Source: DASRQK01 sp964436635
GTDB taxonomy: Bacteria > Bacteroidota > Bacteroidia > Sphingobacteriales > Sphingobacteriaceae
Assembly (NCBI GenBank): GCA_964436635.1
Contig: CAYTDM010000008.1
Location: 13,406 to 77,405 of the forward strand
Direction: 5' to 3'
Length of the DNA stretch: 64,000 nucleotides
Position numbers and translations under genes: made by a program. A model generated the notes under the pieces. It was given only the letters and a program-made list of their open reading frames with translations. It was not told where the DNA came from and ran no database searches. Below, in pieces: positions 1 through 9,400 of this stretch; positions within the stretch are counted from its first letter, which is position 1; the number at the start of each line of letters is the position of its first letter.

Positions 1-83
1 GTTTTTTACAATTTTAGAATCGGGTATTTTCTTTGGAATCTTGCGGCAGTTTCAGAGCGGCGTCCTTGAAAATCACCCAGGTC

Positions 84-821
84 CTAAGCTTGACCGATTT
101 TTTCACGAATCGCCCTTTCAGCTTCCTGAACAATCTCCTCGGGTAGTCGATCATTCGGTTCAATGGGCGCTAACACATCCCAAGTCAAGGAAACAAATGT
201 ATCTGCAGGGAATCCACCATATCGCTGCATGCGCCATGAGTTTTGAATAGCGATCGGGACAACAAGTGCATTCGGAACTTTTTTTAAAATGGTAGCAATG
301 CCTCCTTCTTTAAAGGATTTCATGACACCGTTTCTTGACCGAGTTCCTTCTGGAAAAATTACTGTTGACCACGTTTTGGCCTTCATATTTTTAGCCAACT
401 TAAGAATTTCTGCTATCGCTTGCTTAGAATCATTTCTGTCGATGTTTGCCCCTCCCCCATGTTTTAAATTAAATGAAACACTCGGAATTCCGCGCGTGAG
501 TTCAATTTTTGAAATAAACTTCGCATGATATTTTCTTAAATAATAAATTAAAGGAGGGATATCAAACATGCTTTGATGATTAGCAATGAAAATAATCGGG
601 CGGTCGGTTGGTAATTGGTAAGAATTCCGAAATCGCACCAGATTGCCAAGCAAATAATAACTCTTTGTTAAGAAAAAATTCAAGGTATCCACCGACCATT
701 TATGCGCATTATATCCGCCAAATTTTAGGCAAAGCCATTGAATTCCGTGAAAAACAACTAATAGTAAACCAAAGACTAAATAAAAAATTGGACTTAAAAT
801 ATACCCAAAAAATTTCCTCAT
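84..821 (-). CDS. plsC: 1-acyl-sn-glycerol-3-phosphate acyltransferase (PlsC family)
   Basis: Membrane enzyme that adds the second acyl chain to lysophosphatidic acid, giving phosphatidic acid for phospholipid synthesis. The 245-residue protein has a hydrophobic N-terminal segment (about residues 8-27), then the family's HX4D catalytic motif (NHQSMFD, His82/Asp87) and the substrate-binding block FPEGTRSRNG (about 156-165). The length is normal. Its ATG overlaps the stop of the upstream SIMPL gene by 4 bases, so the two are translationally coupled. After the TAG stop the same frame stays open for about 22 more codons, which may be chance. Assignment to the PlsC/LPLAT family is firm; the exact acyl acceptor is inferred. 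Confidence 0.9.
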   Translation of the reverse strand: MRKFFGYILSPIFYLVFGLLLVVFHGIQWLCLKFGGYNAHKWSVDTLNFFLTKSYYLLGNLVRFRNSYQLPTDRPIIFIANHQSMFDIPPLIYYLRKYHAKFISKIELTRGIPSVSFNLKHGGGANIDRNDSKQAIAEILKLAKNMKAKTWSTVIFPEGTRSRNGVMKSFKEGGIATILKKVPNALVVPIAIQNSWRMQRYGGFPADTFVSLTWDVLAPIEPNDRLPEEIVQEAERAIREKIGQA

Positions 822-1549
822 TTCGAAAAGCTTGCTTTTACTGTAATATTTGCGGTTTTATTCCTAGAACTGGTGTTAAACACGCCTCCGTAAGAATACT
901 CCTCATTATCGTTTTGGCCAGTGATTTGGAACACCCCTAAATCAGCCTTCACCAAATCTCCCAAAGAGGCGCCCGATTTTGTCGCGATATTCTGTGCACG
1001 TTGCCTCGCATTTTCTGAAGCCTGAGAAATTAATTCAAGTTTCAAATCTTCCAGTTTTGAGTAGTAATAGCTCGGCGCAAACGACGACAATTCAATTCCC
1101 TGGGAAATTAATGTTGAAATCTCTCGAGAGGCATTATCAACTTTATCTAATTCTTTGGACTCAATGCTTACATTTTGGGACAAAGAATAGCCCGTAAATG
1201 TTTGATATGAGCGTCCATTATTATCATAATCATAGGAAAAATCCCTGTTAATATTGACCGCATCGAACTTAATTTCATCTGCTGAAATTCCTTGGTCAAC
1301 CAAAAACTGCTTGATTAAATCACGATCTTTTCGCAGTTGTTCCGACGCTCCACGCAAATCCATGGATTTACGGCTAAAAAAGGCAGTCCACTTAACAATA
1401 TCAGATTCAAAATCCATTTTTGCGTTCCCAGTGACATTAATGGAGTTTGAAATTTTATATTTATATTTATATGAATCGCCTAAAATCCAGGCGAAAACAA
1501 TCACAGAAAGCGCTGCGATCAATGTGATAATTAATGAATTTGATTTCAT
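818..1549 (-). CDS. SIMPL domain (DUF541) envelope protein
   Basis: A 243-residue protein with one N-terminal membrane or signal segment (about residues 6-24) followed by a SIMPL/DUF541 domain. Family traits visible are the SINVTGNAKMDFESD start of the domain, the QNVSIES region and the stretch SQASENARQRAQNIATKSGA. SIMPL proteins are periplasmic or outer-membrane associated; E. coli YggE is implicated in oxidative stress, but the biochemical role is unknown. It overlaps plsC by 4 bases (ATGA), so the two are cotranscribed. The function here cannot be inferred beyond the family. Confidence 0.8.
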   Translation of the reverse strand: MKSNSLIITLIAALSVIVFAWILGDSYKYKYKISNSINVTGNAKMDFESDIVKWTAFFSRKSMDLRGASEQLRKDRDLIKQFLVDQGISADEIKFDAVNINRDFSYDYDNNGRSYQTFTGYSLSQNVSIESKELDKVDNASREISTLISQGIELSSFAPSYYYSKLEDLKLELISQASENARQRAQNIATKSGASLGDLVKADLGVFQITGQNDNEEYSYGGVFNTSSRNKTANITVKASFSK

Positions 1550-1612
1550 AATTTTAGTTTTAAGAATTACACAATTATAAACTATTAATCACGTATGACA
1601 AAACTCATTCCA

Positions 1613-2632
1613 CTATTCTTTTAACGCATTCTGTTCAGACAAAGGAGTCGAACTTTCACCTGGTCGATCAGAATCAGAAGCCATAGTCGAACTTTCACTT
1701 GGCCGATCAGACAAAGGAGCCAAACTTCCGCCTTGCTGTGCATACCCTTGAGTCGGGCTTCCAAGTTTTTTTGGTTTAAAGACAAAGTATGCACCAAATA
1801 ACGCTAATAACAATGCGATCAAATAAAATAACAAACTGATCAAAACAGCTAAATGCGCGTCCAATTGAAAGTAATTAGCCCCATATACATTTGCCAATTC
1901 TCTCAAGCCTAACCCACCAGCTGAAAGCGGAATGATCGCCACTAAAGAGGATAGTAGAAATGAAAATAAATAGGGCGAAAATTTTCCTTGAAAATCCAAT
2001 GCGTAGAGCAAACAAATCACACTTCCAATTTGAAAAGACCAAGATAGGATCGCTTTAAAATGACTGATGAAAAATACGTTTGTAAACGAATTAAAGAATT
2101 TTTTGATGATTAAAAAGTAGATGAAGGTCTCCACAGTGACCACAGTAACGGGTACCCAATTAGGAATCCCGAGTTGGGGTAACATCATAATAAGGGCTCC
2201 TGTGAATACGCTGAGCGCCCATAAGCCGCTGACCCGATCTAAAAAAATCGCAGAGAAGATTTTTTTTCCAGGGATAGGGTGTGATTTGCGGAGCAAATAA
2301 AATTTATATCCGTCTCCCCCTACTCCTCCAGGTAGAAAAAGGTTATAAAACAGTCCTAATAAATATAATTTTAAATTATATCGCTCATTTAAGGCCAAGC
2401 CTATACTATTGAAATATCCCAAAAGTCGTGAGGACGCGATGACTTGGGAAATGGCATACATAATGAATGCTATAAATAAGAAAAGTGGATTGGATTGAAG
2501 CAATGCTAGTTTAACTTGAGAAAAGTCCACTTTCGTAGACACCCAATACAATGCACCCAGTGTTACAACAAGTTTCAACACGGTTTTAGCATAGCGAACT
2601 GTTTTTGAATCTTGCTTTAGATTTTCTTCCAT
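1613..2632 (-). CDS. UPF0104/LPG-synthase-TM-like multipass membrane protein with a repetitive C-terminal tail
   Basis: A 339-residue integral membrane protein with about eight hydrophobic segments. It resembles the flippase-like UPF0104 family (membrane domain of lysylphosphatidylglycerol synthase): it has the FLPGGVGGDGYKFYLLRK block and the late LSAGGLGLRE motif. Known relatives move or modify lipids, but the substrate here is unknown. The last ~40 residues are cytoplasmic, hydrophilic and repetitive: two 13-residue units begin SDRPSESST and SDRPGESST, encoded by a 39-nt tandem repeat just before the stop. The gene is divergent from the lipoprotein gene at 2690 and has a TACATTTG minus-strand promoter element about 40 bases upstream of the ATG. 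Confidence 0.75.
   Translation of the reverse strand: MEENLKQDSKTVRYAKTVLKLVVTLGALYWVSTKVDFSQVKLALLQSNPLFLFIAFIMYAISQVIASSRLLGYFNSIGLALNERYNLKLYLLGLFYNLFLPGGVGGDGYKFYLLRKSHPIPGKKIFSAIFLDRVSGLWALSVFTGALIMMLPQLGIPNWVPVTVVTVETFIYFLIIKKFFNSFTNVFFISHFKAILSWSFQIGSVICLLYALDFQGKFSPYLFSFLLSSLVAIIPLSAGGLGLRELANVYGANYFQLDAHLAVLISLLFYLIALLLALFGAYFVFKPKKLGSPTQGYAQQGGSLAPLSDRPSESSTMASDSDRPGESSTPLSEQNALKE
1650..1735 (-). repeat. 39-nt tandem repeat in the 3' end of the UPF0104-like gene
   Basis: Read on the minus strand, two copies of a 39-nt unit encode SDRPSESSTMASD and SDRPGESSTPLSE. The shared blocks include TCTGATCG and GTGAAAGTTCGACT. The unit is a multiple of three, so the frame is kept and the repeat adds a hydrophilic tail to the protein. 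Confidence 0.8.
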
Positions 2633-2673
2633 AAAATTGGCGGTATCCCGTTCAAATCTCTATCTTTACCGTA

Positions 2674-2681
2674 CAAATGTA
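2674..2681 (-). promoter_or_regulatory. Bacteroidota -7 element (TACATTTG) for the UPF0104-like gene
   Basis: On the minus strand TACATTTG fits the phylum's TAnnTTTG -7 consensus and lies about 41 bases upstream of the ATG. No clear TTG -33 element is seen at the usual 19-nt distance, so this is a moderate call. Confidence 0.4.
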
Positions 2682-2689
2682 CAATTAGA

Positions 2690-3247
2690 ATGTATAATTT
2701 AAAAAGTATTTCAGTGAAAGCAACGAATATTCAAGGTCAGATTAAGCACTGCTTGATGCTGCTAATTACAATATGTACGCTTACGAACTGTTCTTCTATT
2801 CAATCCGCAAATGACGGGGGGCCGAGTGCGCTCGCTTGGAAAAATGGACTCAAAGGGGAATGGGCATTAATGCGCATTGAAAAAGCAGACTTTGCGACCG
2901 AATATACAGTGAAATCTTTATTTGAAGAGGCTCCGCCGGAGTGTTTTTTAGAAAGTGTTTGGAACCTTCCTGGAAATGGGATGGGCAGTATTCAATTTAC
3001 GTCAGCAGGTCGACTTTGTGCACCTGGTGCAATAAGAAACATCCAATGGTCCATTAGTAAAGATCGAACCACTGGTGCGAACCAATTTCAAATTAAAAAA
3101 ATATACCCTGGGGATCATCCAAAACATGTGCTCACAGCTTATCATTTAGATTTAGCATATGCAGATGATAAGGACCTTAGAATGGTGATGAACGTTCCAC
3201 TTACGAATGGCAATGGCAAATTGATTTTCCATTTTAAAAAATTATAA
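2690..3247 (+). CDS. Lipocalin-like lipoprotein
   Basis: A 185-residue predicted outer-membrane lipoprotein. Residues about 17-33 form a hydrophobic signal ending in the lipobox LTNC, with Cys34 as the lipidation site. An in-frame ATG at 2756 would give a signal that is probably too short, so the first ATG is kept. The mature part starts with a WALMRIEKA-like strand after LKGEW and is rich in short beta strands, as in the small lipocalin-like proteins common in Bacteroidota. The ligand is unknown. It lies just upstream of rfbA (35-base gap) and may be cotranscribed, but no functional tie is evident. Confidence 0.6.
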   Translation: MYNLKSISVKATNIQGQIKHCLMLLITICTLTNCSSIQSANDGGPSALAWKNGLKGEWALMRIEKADFATEYTVKSLFEEAPPECFLESVWNLPGNGMGSIQFTSAGRLCAPGAIRNIQWSISKDRTTGANQFQIKKIYPGDHPKHVLTAYHLDLAYADDKDLRMVMNVPLTNGNGKLIFHFKKL

Positions 3248-3282
3248 TTAATTTTATTAGTCATTCTAATTAAATCGAGACC

Positions 3283-4152
3283 ATGAAAGGTATCATATTG
3301 GCAGGAGGCTCAGGCACGCGCTTATACCCATTAACCATTGCGATTAGCAAACAATTAATGCCCGTATATGACAAGCCAATGATCTATTATCCGCTTTCTA
3401 CATTGATGTTAGCGGGTATCCGAGAAATTCTGATCATCTCCACGCCACAAGATTTACCTGGATTTAAACGTTTATTAGGGGATGGCAGCCAATTAGGTTG
3501 TTCGTTTTCTTATGCAGAGCAAAAAGAGCCAAATGGCTTAGCTCAAGCTTTCGTGATCGGTGAATCCTTCATTGGAGATGACCAAGTGGCGTTGATATTA
3601 GGGGACAACATTTTTTACGGCGATGGTCTTTCCAAACTTCTTCAAGAATGTACGAGCCCTACTGGCGGATGGATTTTTGCCTACCCAGTAAGTGACCCTG
3701 AACGCTATGGAGTCGTGTCTTTTAACGATGAATTTGAAGCCGTTTCTATTGAAGAGAAACCTTCAAATCCCCAATCCAATTACGCCGTACCCGGCCTCTA
3801 TTTTTACGATAATGAAGTGGTTCAAATCGCTAAAAATTTAAGTCCGTCCGCTCGAGGAGAATATGAAATTACTGACGTAAATAAAGCGTATTTGGCTAAA
3901 AACCGCTTAAAAGTACAAGTTTTTAGCAGAGGCATGGCTTGGTTAGACACAGGCACCTTCACTTCCCTGATGCAAGCTGGCCAATTTGTACAAGTGATCG
4001 AGGAACGCCAAGGCTTAAAGATCGGATGCATTGAGGAAGTTGCGTACCGCATGAATTACATCAACCGGGAACAATTGAGAAGCATTGCGCAGCCATTATT
4101 AAAAAGCGGCTATGGTCAGTATTTAATAAAATCCGTATTAAAAGAAAAATGA
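3283..4152 (+). CDS. rfbA: Glucose-1-phosphate thymidylyltransferase
   Basis: Makes dTDP-glucose from glucose-1-phosphate and dTTP, the first step towards dTDP-rhamnose and other dTDP-deoxysugars for surface polysaccharide. The 289-residue length is typical. The N-terminal nucleotide-binding signature GGSGTRLYPLT, the DKPMIYYPLSTLMLAGI block, LGDNIFYG and AWLDTGTF are all present. Its stop overlaps the gmd start by 4 bases (ATGA), so the two are cotranslated. This is notable because gmd belongs to the GDP-sugar branch, and the other rfb genes (rfbB, rfbC, rfbD) are not in the window. Confidence 0.95.
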   Translation: MKGIILAGGSGTRLYPLTIAISKQLMPVYDKPMIYYPLSTLMLAGIREILIISTPQDLPGFKRLLGDGSQLGCSFSYAEQKEPNGLAQAFVIGESFIGDDQVALILGDNIFYGDGLSKLLQECTSPTGGWIFAYPVSDPERYGVVSFNDEFEAVSIEEKPSNPQSNYAVPGLYFYDNEVVQIAKNLSPSARGEYEITDVNKAYLAKNRLKVQVFSRGMAWLDTGTFTSLMQAGQFVQVIEERQGLKIGCIEEVAYRMNYINREQLRSIAQPLLKSGYGQYLIKSVLKEK

Positions 4153-5300
4153 TTAAATCGAATAATAAAACTGCCTTAATTACTGGAATTACAGGGCAAG
4201 ATGGCGCCTATTTAGCTGAATTTTTATTAAAAAAAGGCTATATGGTTCATGGGTTAAAAAGAAGAAGTTCTTTATTTAATACGGACCGCATCGATCATTT
4301 ATACCAAGATCCACACATTCCAAATCGTAATTTTCAACTGCATTATGGAGATTTGACGGATTCCACGAATCTTATCCGGGTTATCCAAGAAACCCAACCG
4401 GACGAGATTTATAATCTCGCTGCGCAAAGCCATGTAAAAGTAAGCTTTGACACCCCAGAATACACCGCAAATGCAGACGGAATAGGATGCTTGAGAATTT
4501 TAGAAGCGATTCGCTTATTGGGTTTACAGCAAAAAACAAAGTTTTACCAGGCCGCTACTTCGGAACTATATGGATTGGTTCAGGCTGTTCCACAAAACGA
4601 AAGTACTCCATTTTATCCAAGAAGTCCCTATGCGGCTGCAAAATTATATGCGTATTGGATTACGGTAAATTATAGGGAAGCGTACAATATTTTTGCGTGC
4701 AATGGAATATTATTTAACCATGAAAGTCCGGTACGAGGAGAAACATTTGTCACAAGAAAAATCACCAGGGCAGCGGCACGAATAGCTTTGGGGTTACAAA
4801 AAGAAGTGTTTTTGGGTAATCTATCTGCTCAACGCGATTGGGGACACGCGAAGGATTATGTAGAAGCCATGTGGTTGATGCTTCAACAAGAGACACCAGA
4901 AGATTTTGTAATCGCTACGGGAATTACGACGACCGTTAGAGATTTTGTTCGGATGGCATTTGATGAAATTGGGGTAGAAATAGAGTTTAGTGGAAAGGAT
5001 GAACGTGAAAAAGGAGTGATCGTCGATGTGGACAAGGAAAAGCTGGCATCCTTGGGATTAGATGATACCCATTTACACTTAGGACATACAGTCGTTAAAG
5101 TAGATTCAAATTATTTTAGACCCACAGAAGTTGATTTGCTAATTGGAGATGCTTCGAAAGCAAAATCCAAGCTTGGCTGGGAACCTAAATACGATTTAAA
5201 AGACTTAGTTAACGACATGATTTTAAGTGACTTAAACTTAATGAAAAAAGAAGAATACTTGAAAGCCGGCGGATACACTCCGTTGAATTATTTTGAGTAA
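4149..5300 (+). CDS. gmd: GDP-mannose 4,6-dehydratase
   Basis: An NADP-dependent extended SDR that converts GDP-mannose to GDP-4-keto-6-deoxymannose, the precursor of GDP-fucose, GDP-rhamnose or GDP-perosamine. The protein has 383 residues, close to family size. It shows the Rossmann motif GITGQDGAY, the TSELYG catalytic loop, YAAAKLYAYW (YxxxK) and the family block NHESPVRGETFVTRKI. It overlaps rfbA by 4 bases. No fcl/wcaG or rmd gene follows, so the final sugar cannot be told from this window. Confidence 0.95.
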   Translation: MIKSNNKTALITGITGQDGAYLAEFLLKKGYMVHGLKRRSSLFNTDRIDHLYQDPHIPNRNFQLHYGDLTDSTNLIRVIQETQPDEIYNLAAQSHVKVSFDTPEYTANADGIGCLRILEAIRLLGLQQKTKFYQAATSELYGLVQAVPQNESTPFYPRSPYAAAKLYAYWITVNYREAYNIFACNGILFNHESPVRGETFVTRKITRAAARIALGLQKEVFLGNLSAQRDWGHAKDYVEAMWLMLQQETPEDFVIATGITTTVRDFVRMAFDEIGVEIEFSGKDEREKGVIVDVDKEKLASLGLDDTHLHLGHTVVKVDSNYFRPTEVDLLIGDASKAKSKLGWEPKYDLKDLVNDMILSDLNLMKKEEYLKAGGYTPLNYFE

Positions 5301-5396
5301 TCTTGGAACAGTTTTTGATACTTATATCAGTTAGTGAATAAAAACTCATATCTATTTAAATAGAATTAAGTGCTGATACACGAATATTAAGCGATA

Positions 5397-6392
5397 ATGC
5401 AACAACGTAATAACAAAGAAGAAAAAATTGTTTTCATGCAAAAAGTGGATGAGGAAACTTATCCAAGCGCAAAAGTAAATTTAGTTGAAAATAAATTTGC
5501 TGCGCCCCAAAAGAGAGATACCACGAAAATCTATTTTTTCATAATTGCTATTGCGGCCTTGTTAGCCACCAACATCTATTTTTATATTAAGTTTCAATCC
5601 TCTGAAGAATACTCATATGGATTGAGTACGGAGATGGCCTATATGCAGGATGAAATTGATCGCATTGAGGCAGAATTAAATCGATTAACCTCTGAAAATA
5701 AAGGTTTAAGAACAGAGTTACAGGCTTCGGAAGATTCGGTAAGAGTGTTAATTGCCAGCCTTAGGGAACGTTTAAATCAGCAAAACCTAACCCGTGCAGA
5801 GCTCAATCAAGCTCAAGAAGAAATTAACCAACTTAGGACGGATATTATTCATTATAAAGATGAACTTACAAAGTTAAATGAACGGAATTTAGCCTTGTTA
5901 GCAGAAAACCAAGAATTACAACTTAGGGTGAGTTCGAAAAATGAAGAATTAAATGCCTTAGAAAAAGTCAATAAGGGCTTAAATGACCAAATACAATCGG
6001 CCGCCATATTAAAACTTTCAAATATTTCCATCATGGGCATTCGAGATTTGAAAGGAGATAAGGAAAGTGTAGAAGATAAAGCGAGAAGGGTTGATCGCAT
6101 CAGGATTACGTATCAATTGGCAGATAATATCCTTGTGAAAACAGGAAACATTGATATCTACATGCGGGTAATTGATCCAAATGGTAATTTAAAAACACTG
6201 GAAAATCAGTCTTTTGAATTGAATGGTAATCCAATGCAATTTACCGACAAACAATCCATTAACTTCACCAACCAAGGGGAAACGTACACAATGGACTGGA
6301 TCGATCCTCAGGGATTTAAAAAGGGCACTTATACCATCGTGCTTTACACAGACAACGCGACATTAGGTAGAGGTAGTATGGTCTTAAAATAA
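5397..6392 (+). CDS. Single-pass membrane protein with long coiled coil
   Basis: I do not recognise a named family. The 331-residue protein has a cytoplasmic N-terminus of about 44 residues, one transmembrane helix (about 45-65) and a heptad-rich coiled coil (about 80-205, rich in Glu, Leu, Asn and Lys). It ends in a compact, probably beta-rich domain (about 205-331) that contains IDIYMRVIDPNGNLK and YTIVLYTDN. The topology suggests an inner-membrane anchor with an extracytoplasmic coiled coil. It stands alone after gmd and converges on the kinase gene at 6450. Downstream, its C-terminal codons recur in frame (see the repeat at 6378-6440). Confidence 0.6.
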   Translation: MQQRNNKEEKIVFMQKVDEETYPSAKVNLVENKFAAPQKRDTTKIYFFIIAIAALLATNIYFYIKFQSSEEYSYGLSTEMAYMQDEIDRIEAELNRLTSENKGLRTELQASEDSVRVLIASLRERLNQQNLTRAELNQAQEEINQLRTDIIHYKDELTKLNERNLALLAENQELQLRVSSKNEELNALEKVNKGLNDQIQSAAILKLSNISIMGIRDLKGDKESVEDKARRVDRIRITYQLADNILVKTGNIDIYMRVIDPNGNLKTLENQSFELNGNPMQFTDKQSINFTNQGETYTMDWIDPQGFKKGTYTIVLYTDNATLGRGSMVLK

Positions 6393-6440
6393 GACTTTAT
6401 GAAACTACAAGCTTGATGTATGAAACTTGATGCCGACCTA
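6378..6440 (+). repeat. 21-nt in-frame tandem repeat across a stop codon
   Basis: Three units start with ATG at 6378, 6399 and 6420, exactly 21 nt apart. The first is the coding end MVLK plus TAA; the next two read MKLQA plus TGA and MKLDA in the same frame after the stop. TTGATG and ATGAAACT are shared by units two and three; unit one is more diverged. Confidence 0.55.
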
Positions 6441-6449
6441 TCGGTTTAA

Positions 6450-9400
6450 TTATTCAGTAATGGGAATACGAATAAAAAAGGAAGTGCCCATTCCAAGTGT
6501 AGTTTGGTAAGTGATTTGACCATTCATGCCCTCGACGACTCGTTTCACAAAAGCCAACCCAAGACCTGTACCAGAACTTTTAGTTGTAAAGTTTGGTTGG
6601 AATAATTTCTTCCTCATCTCGTATGAAATACCATCCCCATTATCTTTAACTTCTATAAATGCATGTTTTTCTAATATTGAAATAGATATCTCAATTAGAC
6701 ATTTTCTCTTTTTTGGAACGGCCTCGATCGAGTTCTTAAGTAAATTATTAAACATGCGTAATAATTGATCCTTATCCCCTTCAACTAACACATGTTGGGT
6801 TTCATCGAAATTCATTTGAAAGGTAATTTGCACATTGCCATAACTATCAAACACGTTAACCGCATGTTTAATGACCTCAATCAAATCCAAACTTTGAATA
6901 CGCGTGTCAGGCATTTTTGCAAAGTCAGAAAACTCTTTAGCGATGTGTGATAAACTGTCTATTTGTTCTACAAAAGACTCTTTAAATCGTTTAAAACGCT
7001 GATCAAACTCAGGGTCTTGATCGTTCCAAGAACGTTCTAATTGTTGGATCCCCAGCTTCAGCGGAGTTAATGGATTTTTAATTTCGTGCGCGATTTGTTG
7101 TGCCATTTCTCTCCATGCCGACTCCCGCTCAGATTCCATAATTTTTTGAGCGCTCTGCTCCAATTCAGCAATCATTAAATTATATTCCCGAATCAAACTT
7201 CCGATTTCATCATTTCTACGCCAAAAAATAGGTTCATTTTGTTTGCCAATTTTTGTTCGAGCTAAGCTTCTTTGTACTAATTGAAGCGGGGCAGTCACTC
7301 GATTGGCCACAATAACTGTAAATACTCCTAACACCAAAATAACCAATGCATAAATATTGATCAAGGTATTCAATAAACTACCCATACTTTTACCAAAATC
7401 AATCGTGCTTCGATAATTTGGTATACTGACGAAGGCAATAGGCTCATAAGATTCGTCATTAATGCTCGAGTAGGCCGTAATATATTTTAAATTACCAATT
7501 TGCTCTTTCTGAATATATTGGGAGCGAGAATAATACCCCAAATGATCCAATGCTCTTGGATGAATATATTCTGATTTAAGTTTTAAGTCATAAATCCTTG
7601 GTTGAGTGGTAAAGATCAAACGACCGTCGGTGTTGTATAGATTTAAGTCTAAAGCATTGGATTCGGCGATTGATCGAAACCTTTCTTTATCTTCTTGACT
7701 AATATCGACACCTTGTTTGATAATTTGTGATTCCAACCCTTTTGCAATTTCCCAAGCACTTTTAGAAATCGCTTCCTCCTGCTGTTTAGAATATTGAGTA
7801 CTTAAACTCGTAAACGTGATAATCCCGCTAATAATTAATGTGAAGATTACTGCGGCCACTATAAACATTTGGATTCGTGTACTATATAAAGTGTTATTTG
7901 ACCAAATAGAAAAATTCCATAAGAAGTTTCGAATATTAAAATTGCTTTTATTTAGTTCAGATGTGATCCATAATAATTGAGAAACAAACACGAAAAAGAA
8001 AAGGAATATCAAAAAGAAAAAAGAAAGCGAGACAAATTGAATCCACAATCCATACTGAGGTTTACTCAACACTATAGTAGTCCGCTGATTTGGCTTATAA
8101 GCAATGTGTGAAAAACCCTGATCACTTCCAAATTTTTTAAATTCACGAATGCCCAAAGGAGAGTACATTGAGTCGACAACGGGATAGATATAATTACCGT
8201 ATTGATTAATTAATGCTCCTCCCCGGTAATATGCAAATGAATATCCAGAAATTAAATCCGATTGTGATTGATTTATTTTATGGTCTCCCAAAACGCCGGG
8301 ATAAGATAAATATTGGCTAAATGATCGGTATTCAAGAGTAATTAATAAAATGCCTTCCAAATCTCCATCATTCATAAATGGAAACAAGGCAAAATATTGA
8401 TAGTTCCCAATGCCACTCGTGGTTCTATAAAAGTTCTCGGACACTTTTATGGCACCAGAAATAACTTTATCTCGGTAAACTTCCAAATTTGACCCAATAC
8501 TACTTCCGATAGGCTGCATTTGATTATCAAACATATCGATACTGAAATCGTATGATGACAAATAACCACTAAAATAAATGGTTTTTAAATATTCTGTTAA
8601 AGATTCCTTGGCTTCCTTCTCGTAAAATTTAAAGTAATGTAAGACTGATGGATCTTTTATTAATTCTTGCTCCATATCTAAAAATAAAGATAAAGCATTT
8701 GCATCATCGACATCTTCAAGTTTTAGAATGGCTAATTTCTGCGCATCTTCCCGCTTTTGCCTTTGAAATTCGGTTTGATGTTGTGAAACAATAGTAGCCA
8801 CTAATAATAACACCCATAGGCCAATAGCCAACGTAAAACGCATGCCAGATCGTACAAACCAAAAGATTAAAAAGACCAATGCTGCATAAAGTACAAAATG
8901 AATGCTAAGTTGGCCCATGAAAAACAAAAAGCCAAATAATACGACGGCAAAGTTAATTTGCAGCACGAAATATTTCTTCTTTGGCAATGTAAGATCCTTA
9001 GATAAATAAGCTGTGGTGATTATAAAAAACAACAACCCAAGCATGCCAAGGCAAAGTGCAAAAATGCCAATCCAACTATACAAGTCTAAATTAAGCATGT
9101 CCGTCACATCAAAATTTATGCTTGAATTTTTCACTAAGCTTTTAAACACATCGCTTAAAAAATCAGCCGACAAGTAAAAGCAAACCGTGATAGTCATCAA
9201 ATATAAAGTGGCCTGCACGTAAGGGTATTTACTGGTAGGCAAATAAAGATTCTTACGCGTGAGATAAATAAAAACTAAAAACCAAGTGAACAGTAAAACA
9301 TTTATAATAAATGCACCGAAGTTTGGGAAAAAATTACTGGATGCATAATAGCGCGGATTGAAGACGTCTACTTGAAAATTTTGTGCGAACCAATTATAAT

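Noticed and set aside
1..83. Possible continuation of plsC after its TAG stop
   Set aside because: About 22 codons stay open in frame, but the protein is already full length and the region is cut by the window edge.
608..940. 110-codon plus-strand frame
   Set aside because: Antisense to plsC and the SIMPL gene and rich in Cys/Ile; a shadow frame.
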